A stretch of DNA of 64,000 bases. It comes from Subdoligranulum variabile. GTDB taxonomy: Bacteria; Bacillota; Clostridia; Oscillospirales; Ruminococcaceae. How positions within the stretch are numbered: the first letter of the stretch is position 1; each line of letters begins with the position of its first letter. The stretch lies in assembly GCA_003343905.1 (NCBI GenBank), contig QAKI01000043.1:204569-268568 (forward strand), given 5' to 3'. A program made the translations under genes and the position numbers. This document shows positions 7,512-16,292 of the stretch, in pieces. Below the pieces are notes generated by a model that saw nothing but the letters and a program-made list of their open reading frames with translations, had not been told where the DNA came from and did not search any database.

Positions 7512-8681
7512 ATGGCTGAACAAAATCTGGGCCCGCGCGATTTTTTTGCGAAAGAGGACGCAATCGCTGACTTGGGATTGATCGCCTGCCCCGGCGCCGA
7601 AGAACTCTGCAAACGGGTAGACGGGCATCTGGTACGCTGGGCGCAAGAAGTCGGCATGGAGGTCGACTCGTTTATCATTCCGTCCGATTGCCCGCGCTTT
7701 CAGTCCGGCGATGCAAAAGGTCTGGTCAAAGCGTCCACCCGCGGCGACGACCTGTTTATCTTTGTGGACCCGGGCAACTACAGCGTGACCTACCGTCTGT
7801 TTGGGTATGAGAACCATCTTTCTCCCGACGACCATTTCCAGAACCTGATGCGTCTGATCCAGGCGGTCTCCGGCCGTGCGCACCGCATCAGCGTCATCAT
7901 GCCGAGCCTGTACGGCGGCCGCCAGCACCGGCGTGTCAGCCGCGAAAGCCTGGACTGCGCTTTTGCCCTGCAGCAGCTTCGTTCTGTCGGCGTCAAGAAC
8001 ATCATCACCTTCGACGCCCATGACCCCCGCGTCATGAACGCCGTGCCGACGATGAGCTTTGACAACGTCATGCCTACTTACCAGGTCCTCAAGTGCCTGC
8101 TGCACCATGTGCCGGATGTCAGCTTCCACAAGGATCAGTTCATGATCGTCTCGCCCGACGAAGGCGCCATGAACCGCAATATGTACTATTCCAGCGTGCT
8201 GGGCTGCAACCTGGGCATGTTCTACAAGCGCCGCGACTACAGCCGCGTCGTCAACGGCCGCAACCCCATCGTGGCACACGAATATCTGGGCGAGAGCGTT
8301 ATGGGCAAGGATGTGTTCATTGCCGACGACATCATCGCTTCCGGCGAGTCCATGCTGGATATCGCCTACGAGCTCAAGATGCGCGGCGCCCGCAACATCT
8401 TCACCTGCTGCACCTTCCCGCTGTTCACCGCCGGTCTGGACAAGTTCGACAAGGCCTATAACGACGGTATCATCAAGGCGGTGCTGGGCACCAACCTGAC
8501 CTACCGCAAGCCCGAACTGCTGGAGCGCAAGTGGTACTATGATGTGGACGTTTCCAAGTACACCGCGTACTTCATCGCTGCCATCAATCATGACAAGAGC
8601 GTTTCCAGCATCATCGACCCGATGACCAAGATCCAGGCGCTGCTGGAGAAGCACGGCATCCCCATGGGCGGCCAGGAATAA
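7512..8681 (+). CDS. prs: Ribose-phosphate pyrophosphokinase-like protein (divergent clade)
   Basis: A 389-residue PRPP synthetase family protein, predicted to make PRPP from ribose 5-phosphate and ATP for nucleotide, His and Trp synthesis. The PRPP-binding loop is visible as VFIADDIIASGESM near residues 270-283, and the flexible loop/ATP region as PSLYGGRQHRR near residue 137, where canonical enzymes have PYxxYARQDR. It is about 70 residues longer than standard Prs, so it belongs to a longer clade. It stands alone between two terminators. RBS GTAAGGAG precedes the ATG. Family confidence is good; catalytic competence is less certain because of the motif changes. Confidence 0.82.
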   Translation: MAEQNLGPRDFFAKEDAIADLGLIACPGAEELCKRVDGHLVRWAQEVGMEVDSFIIPSDCPRFQSGDAKGLVKASTRGDDLFIFVDPGNYSVTYRLFGYENHLSPDDHFQNLMRLIQAVSGRAHRISVIMPSLYGGRQHRRVSRESLDCAFALQQLRSVGVKNIITFDAHDPRVMNAVPTMSFDNVMPTYQVLKCLLHHVPDVSFHKDQFMIVSPDEGAMNRNMYYSSVLGCNLGMFYKRRDYSRVVNGRNPIVAHEYLGESVMGKDVFIADDIIASGESMLDIAYELKMRGARNIFTCCTFPLFTAGLDKFDKAYNDGIIKAVLGTNLTYRKPELLERKWYYDVDVSKYTAYFIAAINHDKSVSSIIDPMTKIQALLEKHGIPMGGQE

Positions 8682-8693
8682 AAAAACAGCCTC

Positions 8694-8724
8694 TTACGGG
8701 CCCGCCCAGGCGGGCCTGTTTTGT
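8694..8724 (+). terminator. Intrinsic terminator after the prs-like gene
   Basis: A GC-rich palindrome (GGCCCGCC, short loop, GGCGGGCC) followed by TGTTTTGTT, 15 bases after the stop at 8681. Confidence 0.8.
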
Positions 8725-8752
8725 TGCAGCGGACGCGCTGCCGGAGTATAAT
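8724..8752 (+). promoter_or_regulatory. Promoter of the murD operon
   Basis: TTGCAG (8724-8729), a 17-base spacer and a perfect TATAAT (8747-8752), 36 bases before the murD ATG. Confidence 0.7.
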
Positions 8753-8787
8753 AGGAGAGAACTTCAACAACAGGGGAGAGATGCACA

Positions 8788-10191
8788 ATGCCTTTGCTGC
8801 CCATAGAACGGCTGCGGGAACTTGTCCGCGGCAAAAAGGTGGCCTTCATCGGCGCGGGTGTCAGCCACAAGCGCTGCATTGAACAATTTGTGGAGCTGGG
8901 GGCGCAGGTCACCCTCTGCGACCAGAAGCCCGACCTGGAAGCCTTTGGGGACTATGCCGACACCCTGCGCCGCCTGAAGGTGGGCCTGAGCCTGGGGCCG
9001 CAGTACACCGACGGCTTTGCCGGGCAGGACATCATCATGCGCACGCCGGGCTATGAATACTACAAGCCCGAACTGCAGGCCGCCCTGCGGGCCGGGGCCA
9101 TGGTCACCAGTGAGGTGGAGCTTTTCTTCGAGTTCTGCCCCTGCGAGATCATCGCTGTGACCGGCTCCGACGGCAAGACCACGACCACCACGCTGATCGC
9201 CAAAATGATGGAAGCCGCCGGCCGCAAGGTGTTCCTGGGCGGCAACATCGGCGCGGCGTTGCTGCCCCAGTTGGCCGACGTGACGCCGGACGCGGTGGCG
9301 GTAGTGGAACTGTCCAGCTTCCAGTTGATCAGTATGCGCCGCAGCCCCAAAGTGGCTGTGGTCACCAACGTGACGCCCAACCATCTGGACCACCACAAGG
9401 ATATGCAGGAATACATCGACGCCAAGCGCAACATCCTGCTTTGGCAGGAACCGCCCTGCCGCGCCGTGCTGGGGTACGAGAACGAAGTTTCCCGCGCCAT
9501 GCAGGCGGACTGCAAGGGCGAACAGGTCTGGTTCACCCGCCTGCATGAGACCAACAATGGCGCCTTCCTGCGGGCGAGCGATGATACCCTCTGCTATGCC
9601 GCGGACGGCGTGGTGACGCCGGTGGTGGCCCGCAGTGAGGTGAAATTGCGCGGCCTGCACAACGTGGAGAACCTGCTGGCCGCCATTGCGGCGGTTTGGG
9701 GCCGCGTGCCGGTGGAAGCCATGCGTCAGGTGGCGTCCACCTTTACCGGCGTGGAACACCGCATTGAGCCGGTGCGCACGCTCGACGGCGTGACCTATTA
9801 CAACGATTCCATTGCGTCCAGCCCCACGCGCACCATCGCGGGCCTGCGCAGCTTTGACCGCAAGATCATTCTGATCGCGGGCGGCTACGACAAGAAGATC
9901 CCCTATGAACCGCTGGCCCCTGAGATCCTGACCCACGTCAAGACGCTGGTCCTCATGGGCGCTACCGGCCCCCGGATCGAGAAGGCCGTGCGGGAACACC
10001 CCGCCTTTGCCGGGTCCGGGCTGAAGATTTTGCACGCCGAGAGTATGCAGGACGCCGTGGAGCAGGCCCGCCGCGCGGCGGTGCCCGGCGACGTGGTCAG
10101 CCTTTCGCCCGCGTCGGCGTCCTTCGACCTCTACCCGAACTTCGAGGTCCGCGGCCGGGATTACAAGCGCATCGTCATGGCGCTGCAGTGA
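8788..10191 (+). CDS. murD: UDP-N-acetylmuramoyl-L-alanine--D-glutamate ligase
   Basis: A 467-residue Mur ligase that adds D-Glu to UDP-MurNAc-L-Ala in cytoplasmic peptidoglycan precursor synthesis. The Rossmann-like N-terminus (KKVAFIGAGVSH) binds the UDP substrate, the central domain has the ATP loop VTGSDGKTTTTTL near residue 120 and the VVELSSFQL motif, and the C-terminal domain has HRIEPVRTLDGVTYYNDSIA followed by AGGYDKK, typical of MurD. GGGGAGAG precedes the start. It lies outside the usual dcw cluster, in a small operon with a GNAT gene and a PLP lyase. Confidence 0.95.
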   Translation: MPLLPIERLRELVRGKKVAFIGAGVSHKRCIEQFVELGAQVTLCDQKPDLEAFGDYADTLRRLKVGLSLGPQYTDGFAGQDIIMRTPGYEYYKPELQAALRAGAMVTSEVELFFEFCPCEIIAVTGSDGKTTTTTLIAKMMEAAGRKVFLGGNIGAALLPQLADVTPDAVAVVELSSFQLISMRRSPKVAVVTNVTPNHLDHHKDMQEYIDAKRNILLWQEPPCRAVLGYENEVSRAMQADCKGEQVWFTRLHETNNGAFLRASDDTLCYAADGVVTPVVARSEVKLRGLHNVENLLAAIAAVWGRVPVEAMRQVASTFTGVEHRIEPVRTLDGVTYYNDSIASSPTRTIAGLRSFDRKIILIAGGYDKKIPYEPLAPEILTHVKTLVLMGATGPRIEKAVREHPAFAGSGLKILHAESMQDAVEQARRAAVPGDVVSLSPASASFDLYPNFEVRGRDYKRIVMALQ

Positions 10192-10206
10192 GCGGGGGAT
10201 GCCGCA

Positions 10207-10980
10207 ATGATCTGTTCCGTCACCGGCCCGGCGCAGCGGCAGGAATTTGACCGCCGCATCGCGGGCAGGCCCTATTTTGAAGCGACCATGGGCACCCACT
10301 GCGCGCTGTTCGGGGCGCACCCGGCCAGCGGGTGGCAGTTCTGCCTGCTGCCCGGCACGGCGGCGCTGACGCTGCGCGGCGGCACCGCCACCGTCTGCGG
10401 CAGCCTGCCGGAAGGGCAGGAGGGCGCGGACGCACGGGAGGAACTGGCGGGTTTTCTGCGGTTCCTGGGCGTGGACCGGCTGGTGGCGGAGCGCCCGCTC
10501 TGCCTGCCCGGCTGGCAAGCGGCCGAGCCGCTGCTGCTGTGGGAACTGCCCCAAGGCCGCGCGCTGCCGCTGCCGCCCGCCCCGCCGCCGGAACTGCGGC
10601 TGGCGGAACGCCCGCCCATGCAGCCGGTCAGCCGCTTGGTCTTTCCCGAAAGCCGGGACGAACAGGACGCCTTTTACTCCCTGGCCTGCACGGCGCTGGC
10701 CCATGGCCGCGGTTGCTGCCGGGCGCTGCTGGCGGGGGAGAAGCCCGTCTGCACCGTGGGCAGCTATGAGCAGAGCCAAACGGAAGCCTACATGGCGGCG
10801 GGCGTCACCGCGCCGGAATGGCGGGGCAGGGGGCTGGCCTCCTGGCTGATCGTCCGGTTGGCCAACGAACTGGCCGCCGCCCGCACGGCGCGCTTTGCCT
10901 GCGCGCCCGCCCTGGGGCCGTTCTATGAACGCCTTGGCTTTGCCGCGGCGGGGACGCTGTTACAATTTACACGGAAATGA
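10207..10980 (+). CDS. GNAT-family acetyltransferase-like protein
   Basis: A 257-residue protein whose C-terminal third (about residues 145-255) is a GNAT fold. The acetyl-CoA pyrophosphate loop is seen as WRGRGLASWLIVRL near residue 200, and the terminal YERLGF element is present. The N-terminal half is Ala/Pro/Gly-rich and is not recognised. It starts 15 bases after murD and ends 10 bases before the PLP-enzyme gene, so it belongs to the same operon. Substrate unknown. GC content is extreme even for this genome. Confidence 0.75.
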   Translation: MICSVTGPAQRQEFDRRIAGRPYFEATMGTHCALFGAHPASGWQFCLLPGTAALTLRGGTATVCGSLPEGQEGADAREELAGFLRFLGVDRLVAERPLCLPGWQAAEPLLLWELPQGRALPLPPAPPPELRLAERPPMQPVSRLVFPESRDEQDAFYSLACTALAHGRGCCRALLAGEKPVCTVGSYEQSQTEAYMAAGVTAPEWRGRGLASWLIVRLANELAAARTARFACAPALGPFYERLGFAAAGTLLQFTRK

Positions 10981-10990
10981 GAAAGAGTTT

Positions 10991-12250
10991 ATGATCGAAC
11001 AGTTTTATCAACTCAAGCCCGAAGTGCTGGCGCTGGACCGCAAGGCGCTGGACCTGTGCCGGGAACAGTTCGCCCATGTGGAGGAGATCCGCGACTACAA
11101 CCAGTTGAAGATGCTGCGCGCCTTCACCGACAGCGGGGTGGAAGCCCGGCATTTCTGGGGGTCCAGCGGGTACGGCGTCTGGGACGACAGCCGCAACAAG
11201 CTGGAAGAAGTCTTTGCCCGCTGCATGGGGGCCGAAGCGGCGCTGGTGCGCCCCCAGTTCATGAGCGGCACCCATACGCTGACGGTGGCCCTGTTCGGCC
11301 TGCTGCGCACGGGGGACACCCTGCTGGCCGCTACCGGCCGCCCCTATGACACGCTGGAAGGCGTCATCGGCATCGGAGAAGCGGGCAAGGGCTGCGGCAC
11401 CCTGCGGGAATACGGCGTGCAGTACGACGAATGCCCGCTGCTGCCGGACTTCACCCCGGACTATGATCTGATCGCGGAGAAGGCCCGCACCGCCACGGTG
11501 GTGCATATCCAGCGCAGCCGGGGCTACACCCAGCGCAACGCCTTTGACCTGGAGACCATCCGCAAGGTGGCCGAGACCGCGCGTGCGGCCAACCCCGACG
11601 CTGTGATCTTTGTGGATAACTGCTACGGCGAGTTCACCCAGACGCGCGAACCGCTGGCCGTGGGGGCCGACCTGATCGCGGGCAGCTTCATCAAGAACCC
11701 CGGCGGCGGCATCACGCCCACGGGCGGCTACATCGCGGGCCGGGCGGACCTGGTGGAAAAATGCAGCCACCGCTTCACGGCCCCCGGCATTGGCGCGGAC
11801 CTGGGCTGCACCCAGGACAGCCTGCGGGATACCTTCCTGGGGCTGTATTACGCCCCCGGCGTCGTGTGCGAAGCCCTCAAAACGGCCATCTACGCCCAGT
11901 GCCTGCTGGAACTGGCGGGCGTGAACCCGGTGCCCCGTTACACGGCGGACCACAACGACATCGTGACCTGCTTCGACTCCGGCAGCGCCGCCGCGCTGAC
12001 CGGATTCTGCGTGGGCATCCAGCATAACAGCCCCATCGACAGCTTTGCATCCCCGGAACCGGCCGACGAACCCGGCTATACCGACAAGGTCGTCATGGCC
12101 TCCGGCAGCTTTACCGAGGGCAGCACCATCGAGATCTCCTGCGACGGGCCGCTGCGCCCCCCGTACACCTGCTACCTGCAGGGCGGCGTGAACTTTACCG
12201 CCGGGCGGGCCGCCGTGCTCAACGCCGTACAGAACGCCTTCTTCGCCTGA
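10991..12250 (+). CDS. Methionine gamma-lyase family PLP protein (YnbB / 'aluminium resistance' type)
   Basis: A 419-residue fold-type I PLP enzyme of the Met gamma-lyase-related family (COG4100) annotated in Firmicutes as aluminium resistance protein. The cofactor region reads VDNCYGEFTQ (Asp for the pyridine N) and AGSFIKNPGGGITPTGGY near residues 225-245, where the Lys would form the Schiff base. The N-terminal HFWGSSGYGVWDD is typical of the family. The start at 10991 is preceded by GAAAGAG, a weak RBS; translation may be coupled to the GNAT gene 10 bases upstream. The physiological substrate is not established. Confidence 0.85.
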   Translation: MIEQFYQLKPEVLALDRKALDLCREQFAHVEEIRDYNQLKMLRAFTDSGVEARHFWGSSGYGVWDDSRNKLEEVFARCMGAEAALVRPQFMSGTHTLTVALFGLLRTGDTLLAATGRPYDTLEGVIGIGEAGKGCGTLREYGVQYDECPLLPDFTPDYDLIAEKARTATVVHIQRSRGYTQRNAFDLETIRKVAETARAANPDAVIFVDNCYGEFTQTREPLAVGADLIAGSFIKNPGGGITPTGGYIAGRADLVEKCSHRFTAPGIGADLGCTQDSLRDTFLGLYYAPGVVCEALKTAIYAQCLLELAGVNPVPRYTADHNDIVTCFDSGSAAALTGFCVGIQHNSPIDSFASPEPADEPGYTDKVVMASGSFTEGSTIEISCDGPLRPPYTCYLQGGVNFTAGRAAVLNAVQNAFFA

Positions 12251-12269
12251 ACCACCACCAAACAAAAAA

Positions 12270-12299
12270 GCCCCGTGTGCGTTTGCACACGGGGCTTTT
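12270..12299. terminator. Bidirectional terminator between the PLP lyase gene and ireB
   Basis: An 11-bp perfect stem (GCCCCGTGTGC / GCACACGGGGC, loop GTTT) with AAAAAA on the left and TTTT on the right, so it can end both the plus-strand operon and minus-strand ireB. Confidence 0.9.
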
Positions 12300-12308
12300 G
12301 CCGTTGCC

Positions 12309-12560
12309 TTATCCTTTGACGTAATCGCGGACCAGCGCCTGCAGCAGATCGTCACGATCGATGCGGCGGATGATGGCGCGCGCGTTCTTGTAAGTCGTGA
12401 TATAGGTGGGGTCCTCAGACAGAATATAGCCTACCAACTGGTTGATGGGGTTGTAGCCCTTCTCTTCCAGCGCACGGTAGACCTGTAAAACTGCCTGCTT
12501 GATCTCCATATCACGATCATCACGAATGGAAAAAACAGCAGTCGGCTCAGAGATCGGCAT
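12309..12560 (-). CDS. ireB: IreB family regulatory phosphoprotein (UPF0297)
   Basis: An 83-residue protein of the UPF0297/IreB family. The hallmark region is VYRALEEKGYNPINQLVGYI followed by LSEDPTYIT and NARAIIRRIDRDDLL. In Enterococcus the homologue is a substrate of the Ser/Thr kinase IreK and negatively controls cephalosporin resistance. In many Firmicutes it sits beside ruvX and alaS; here it is a single-gene unit with its own promoter and the shared terminator at 12270. RBS AAGGGGTGA lies before the ATG at 12560. Confidence 0.93.
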   Translation of the reverse strand: MPISEPTAVFSIRDDRDMEIKQAVLQVYRALEEKGYNPINQLVGYILSEDPTYITTYKNARAIIRRIDRDDLLQALVRDYVKG

Positions 12561-12595
12561 ATCCGGTCACCCCTTCTCAGCATAATACTGCATCT

Positions 12596-12624
12596 ATTAT
12601 AGCAAAAATATAGACAATTTGCAA
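12596..12624 (-). promoter_or_regulatory. Promoter of ireB
   Basis: On the minus strand TTGCAA (12619-12624), a 17-base spacer and perfect TATAAT (12596-12601), 36 bases upstream of the ireB start. Confidence 0.75.
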
Positions 12625-12668
12625 TGCTTTTGACTGAGATGTTTTGACAAAAATGCAGATTCTGTCCG

Positions 12669-13796
12669 TCAGGCCAGCACTTCACCCTTGCGGATGATTT
12701 TCTGGATGTTCAACTGGGCGTCGGCCAGCACCACGTTGCCCCAGCGGCCCGGTTCCAGGCTGCCGTAGTCCGCGTCGATGCCGATGCTGCGCGCCGGGTT
12801 CAGCGTGGCGGCGCGCACGGCGCTGGCCAGGGGCACGCCCATGTCCAGCACGGCGTGGCGCATGCAGTCATACAGGCAGGTGGCGCTGCCCGCGATGGTG
12901 TCGGGGTGTTCGGTCAGGGTGGCGCGGGGGCCGCACACGGTCACGGCCTGCCCGCCCAGGGAATACTGGCCGTCCGGCAGGCCGCAGGCCATCATGCTGT
13001 CGGCCACCAGGATCACATGCTCGTCCCCAAAGGTGCGGAAGGTGAACCGCACCATGGCGGGGTGGATGTGTACGCCGTCGGTGATCAGCTCCACCTCGGC
13101 GCCCTCTTCCAGCGCCGCAATGATGGGGCCGGGGGCGCGGTGGGTGATGCCCGGCATGGCGTTGTACAGGTGGGTCATGTGGGAAGCGCCCGCCGCGAAG
13201 GCCGCCTTGGCGGTCTCGTAGTCGGCGCAGGTGTGCGCCAGAGAGATGCGGACCTCGTCATGGCAGGCCCGGATGAAGTCCAGGTTGCCCGGCTCCTCCG
13301 GCGCGACGTCCACCAGCTTGATGAGCCCGCCGCTGCGCTCCTGCAGGCGGCGGAACATCCCCGCGTCGGCCCCCATCACATACTTGGGGTTCTGGGCGCC
13401 CACCTTGCTGGGGCTGATGTACGGCCCTTCCATGTTGATGCCTACCAGATCGGCGCCGCGCTCGTTCTTATGGGCGGCGGCCGTATCCATGATGCCGTTC
13501 AGGATCTCCTCGCTGAAGGTCATGGTGGCGGGGCAGATCGCCAGAACGCCCTTGCTGGCCTCAAAGTCTGCGATGGCCTGCAGGCCCGCCTCGTCGGCGT
13601 CGCAGAAATCATGGCCCACCGCGCCGTGGAAGTGGATGTCCACCAGACCGGGCAGGGCATAGGCGCCCTGGGCGTCCAGGACCTCCTCGCCGTCCATAGG
13701 CGGCGCGCCAAAGACGATGCGCCCGTCCCGGATGATGAGGTCGCGTTCCACAAAGCGGCAGCCGTCGGCAAATACCTTTGCGTTGCGAATGATCAT
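12669..13796 (-). CDS. nagA: N-acetylglucosamine-6-phosphate deacetylase
   Basis: A 375-residue amidohydrolase converting GlcNAc-6-P to GlcN-6-P and acetate. Motifs visible: metal site DIHFHGAVG near residue 52, the metal-binding Glu in NMEGPYISP, His in SLAHTCA and MTHLYNAM, and the catalytic Asp in ADSMMA near residue 270. It lies 20 bases downstream of nagB on the same strand, forming nagB-nagA, next to a PTS permease of the glucose/GlcNAc class. Confidence 0.95.
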   Translation of the reverse strand: MIIRNAKVFADGCRFVERDLIIRDGRIVFGAPPMDGEEVLDAQGAYALPGLVDIHFHGAVGHDFCDADEAGLQAIADFEASKGVLAICPATMTFSEEILNGIMDTAAAHKNERGADLVGINMEGPYISPSKVGAQNPKYVMGADAGMFRRLQERSGGLIKLVDVAPEEPGNLDFIRACHDEVRISLAHTCADYETAKAAFAAGASHMTHLYNAMPGITHRAPGPIIAALEEGAEVELITDGVHIHPAMVRFTFRTFGDEHVILVADSMMACGLPDGQYSLGGQAVTVCGPRATLTEHPDTIAGSATCLYDCMRHAVLDMGVPLASAVRAATLNPARSIGIDADYGSLEPGRWGNVVLADAQLNIQKIIRKGEVLA

Positions 13797-13816
13797 GGCC
13801 TGTCCACCTCCCGCTT

Positions 13817-14545
13817 TCAGATCAGGCTCAGGGCGTCCTCGTCACCGACCAGGATGAAGTCGGGGTGCATCTGCAGGATGCTGGCGGGAACTTCCGGCGT
13901 GACCGGGCCGAAGAAGGCCTTCTTGATGATCTCGGCCTTGTCCTTGCCGTTGGCGACCATCAGCACCTTGCGGGCCTGCATGATGGTCTTGATGCCCATG
14001 GTGTAGGCCTGCTTGGGGACCAGATCCTCGTTGCCGTCAAAGAAGCGCTTGTTGGCCTCGATGGTCTCCGGCTTCAGGGTGACGCAGTGGGTGCCCAGTT
14101 CAAAGGCTTCGCCCGGCTCGTTGAAGCCGATGTGGCCGTCGTGGCCGATGCCCAAAAGCTGCAGGTCGATGCCGCCCACCTGCTTGATGACGGCGTCATA
14201 GCGGGCGCACTCGCCCTCGGCGTCCAGGTTGGTGCCGTCGGGCAGGTTGATGGCCTCGGGGCGCACGTTCACCAGGTCGAACAGGTTGCGGTGCATAAAG
14301 CTCCAGTAGCTTTCGGGGTGCTCTTTGGGCAGGCCGCGGTACTCGTCCAGGTTCACCGTCGTCACTTCAGAAAAATCCAGATCGCCCTTGTTGTACCACT
14401 CCACCAACTGCTTGTAGGTACCCACGGGGGTGCCGCCGGTGGCAAGGCCCAGCACGCAGTTGGGCTTCATGATGACCTGGGCGGAGATGATGTTCGCCGC
14501 CTTGCGGGACATGGACTGATAATCTTTTGCATGGATAATTTTCAT
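13817..14545 (-). CDS. nagB: Glucosamine-6-phosphate deaminase
   Basis: A 242-residue isomerase-deaminase that turns GlcN-6-P into fructose 6-phosphate and ammonia, the entry to glycolysis. Family marks are the phosphate loop LGLATGGTPVGTY, catalytic Asp in TVNLDEYRGL and GIGHDGHIGFNEP. At 242 residues it is the short Gram-positive form without the allosteric C-terminus of E. coli NagB. GGAGGTTTTTTTCC precedes the ATG. Confidence 0.96.
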   Translation of the reverse strand: MKIIHAKDYQSMSRKAANIISAQVIMKPNCVLGLATGGTPVGTYKQLVEWYNKGDLDFSEVTTVNLDEYRGLPKEHPESYWSFMHRNLFDLVNVRPEAINLPDGTNLDAEGECARYDAVIKQVGGIDLQLLGIGHDGHIGFNEPGEAFELGTHCVTLKPETIEANKRFFDGNEDLVPKQAYTMGIKTIMQARKVLMVANGKDKAEIIKKAFFGPVTPEVPASILQMHPDFILVGDEDALSLI

Positions 14546-14588
14546 GGAAAAAAACCTCCTCCAGCACGGGGACCGTGCGTTTTCCTCT

Positions 14589-14597
14589 ATTATACCA
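14589..14597 (-). promoter_or_regulatory. Extended -10 promoter of nagB-nagA
   Basis: Minus-strand TATAAT (14589-14594) preceded by TGG, an extended -10, 44 bases before nagB. No good -35 is seen. Confidence 0.5.
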
Positions 14598-14641
14598 TAG
14601 ATTTGCGCAGGAAACAGCAGGGTTCCAAGATTTTATTGCAT

Positions 14642-14678
14642 AAAAAAGCCGGAGGCGGGCATCAAGCCCGCCTCCGGC
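14642..14678 (-). terminator. Terminator of the PTS permease gene
   Basis: A perfect 13-bp stem (GCCGGAGGCGGGC / GCCCGCCTCCGGC, loop of 5) followed on the minus strand by TTTTTT. It separates the PTS gene from nagB-nagA. Confidence 0.92.
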
Positions 14679-14728
14679 GGATCGGATCAGGGGAACCAGG
14701 ACCATGACCCGGCATCAGGACGATGCGT

Positions 14729-16204
14729 TTACAGCATCTTCTTCAGCTCATCGTAGACGAACTGGACCTTCGGGCCGATAACGACCTGGCAGGCATTCTT
14801 GCTGGGACGGATGACGCCCGCAGCGCCCGCGGCCTTGACGGCTTTTTCGTCCACCGCAGAACTGTCCTTCACCTCAAAGCGCAGGCGGGTCGCGCAGTAG
14901 TCCACATTGGCAACGTTGCCCTTGCCGCCAATGGCAGCCAGAACGCCGCTGGCGATGGCAGTGAAGTCATTGTTGGCCAGGGTGATGTTGGCTTCGGCGG
15001 CCTCGGTGTCTTCATCCTCACGGCCGGGGGTCGTCAGGTTGAACTTGGTGATGGCAAAGCGGAAGACCACGTAGAAGACGAGGAAGGCGGCGATGCCCAG
15101 AGGAATGATCATCCAGGTGTTGGCGTGCGCCGGCAGCGAAGCAGAGAACACCAGGTCAGTAGCACCGGCGGAGAACATGAAGCCCGCGCGGAAGCCCACA
15201 AAGTAGGTGATGACTGCGAAGATGCCGTACAGCACCGCGTACACAACGTACAGCGGGAAGCACAGGAACATGAAACCGAACTCGAAGGGCTCGGTCACGC
15301 CGCAGACGAACGCGCAGATGGCGGCGGAGGTGACCAGGCCGATGGCGGCTTTCTTGTTCTTGGCGGTGTGGACCATGGCCAGCGCCGCGCCGGGGATACC
15401 GAACATCATGCAGGGGAAGAAGCCGGACATGTACATGCCGAGGCTCCAGCCCACGTCGGCGGAAGTCTCACCGGCCCAGTAGTGGGTCAGGTCGCCCAGG
15501 CCGATGGTGTCGAACCAGAACACGTTGTTCAGCGCGTGGTGCAGGCCGGTGGGGATCAGCAGGCGGTTGAAGAAGGCGTACAGGCCGGCACCGATGCCGC
15601 CCAGGCCGACGATGGCGTCGCCCAGCGCAACCAGGGCGTTGAAGATCAACGGCCACAGGAACAGCAGGATGACGGACGCCACGATGGAAACCAGGCCGGT
15701 GACGATGGCGACGCAGCGCTTGCCGCTGAAGAAGGCCAGCCAGTCAGGCAGCTGGGTGTTCTTGAACTTGTTGTAGCAGGTGGAGCCGATGATGGCAGCC
15801 AGGATGCCGATGAAGGCGTTGCCGGCAGTCTTCTGGAAAGCAATGAAGGTGGCAGAGTCTTCCTCCAGCGCCATAAAGGGCAGGGCGCTGACAACACCAG
15901 TGGAGAGCAACTGGGTCATCATCAGGTAGCTGACCAGGCCAGCCAGGGCGGACGTACCGTCATGGTCGTCAGACAGGCCCACGGCCGCGCCGACGGCGAA
16001 CAGCCAGGCCATGTTGTCGATCAGCGCAGCGCCGGCTTTGATCAGGATAAAGCCGATGATGTAGGCAAGACCTTCGGTCGTACCTTCAGCACCCATAGCG
16101 GCAGGAGCCAGGGCGTAGCCCAGACCCATCAGGATGCCGCAGACGGGCAGCGCGGCAACGGGCAGCATAAGCGCCTTGCCGAGCTTCTGCAGATATTTCA
16201 TCAT
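14729..16204 (-). CDS. nagE: PTS system EIICB component, glucose/N-acetylglucosamine class
   Basis: A 491-residue PTS permease that imports and phosphorylates its sugar. The N-terminal EIIC domain (about residues 1-390) opens MMKYLQKLGKALMLPVAALP and has about ten membrane segments, with the substrate loop GVTEPFEFGFMF. The C-terminal EIIB domain carries the phosphorylated Cys in NVDYCATRLRF near residue 445. No EIIA domain is attached, so phosphate must come from a separate EIIA. GGAGGAATGCTTTT precedes ATGATG at 16204/16201. The neighbouring nagBA suggests GlcNAc, but glucose or maltose-type sugar is also possible; the symbol is tentative. Confidence 0.85.
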   Translation of the reverse strand: MMKYLQKLGKALMLPVAALPVCGILMGLGYALAPAAMGAEGTTEGLAYIIGFILIKAGAALIDNMAWLFAVGAAVGLSDDHDGTSALAGLVSYLMMTQLLSTGVVSALPFMALEEDSATFIAFQKTAGNAFIGILAAIIGSTCYNKFKNTQLPDWLAFFSGKRCVAIVTGLVSIVASVILLFLWPLIFNALVALGDAIVGLGGIGAGLYAFFNRLLIPTGLHHALNNVFWFDTIGLGDLTHYWAGETSADVGWSLGMYMSGFFPCMMFGIPGAALAMVHTAKNKKAAIGLVTSAAICAFVCGVTEPFEFGFMFLCFPLYVVYAVLYGIFAVITYFVGFRAGFMFSAGATDLVFSASLPAHANTWMIIPLGIAAFLVFYVVFRFAITKFNLTTPGREDEDTEAAEANITLANNDFTAIASGVLAAIGGKGNVANVDYCATRLRFEVKDSSAVDEKAVKAAGAAGVIRPSKNACQVVIGPKVQFVYDELKKML

Positions 16205-16292
16205 AAAAGCATTCCTCCAAATATAAAATGGATTCCCTGTAACGTAGCGGCGCACCGGCCTGGTCCCCGGCGGCAGTCGCTCTGTTGCTTCT

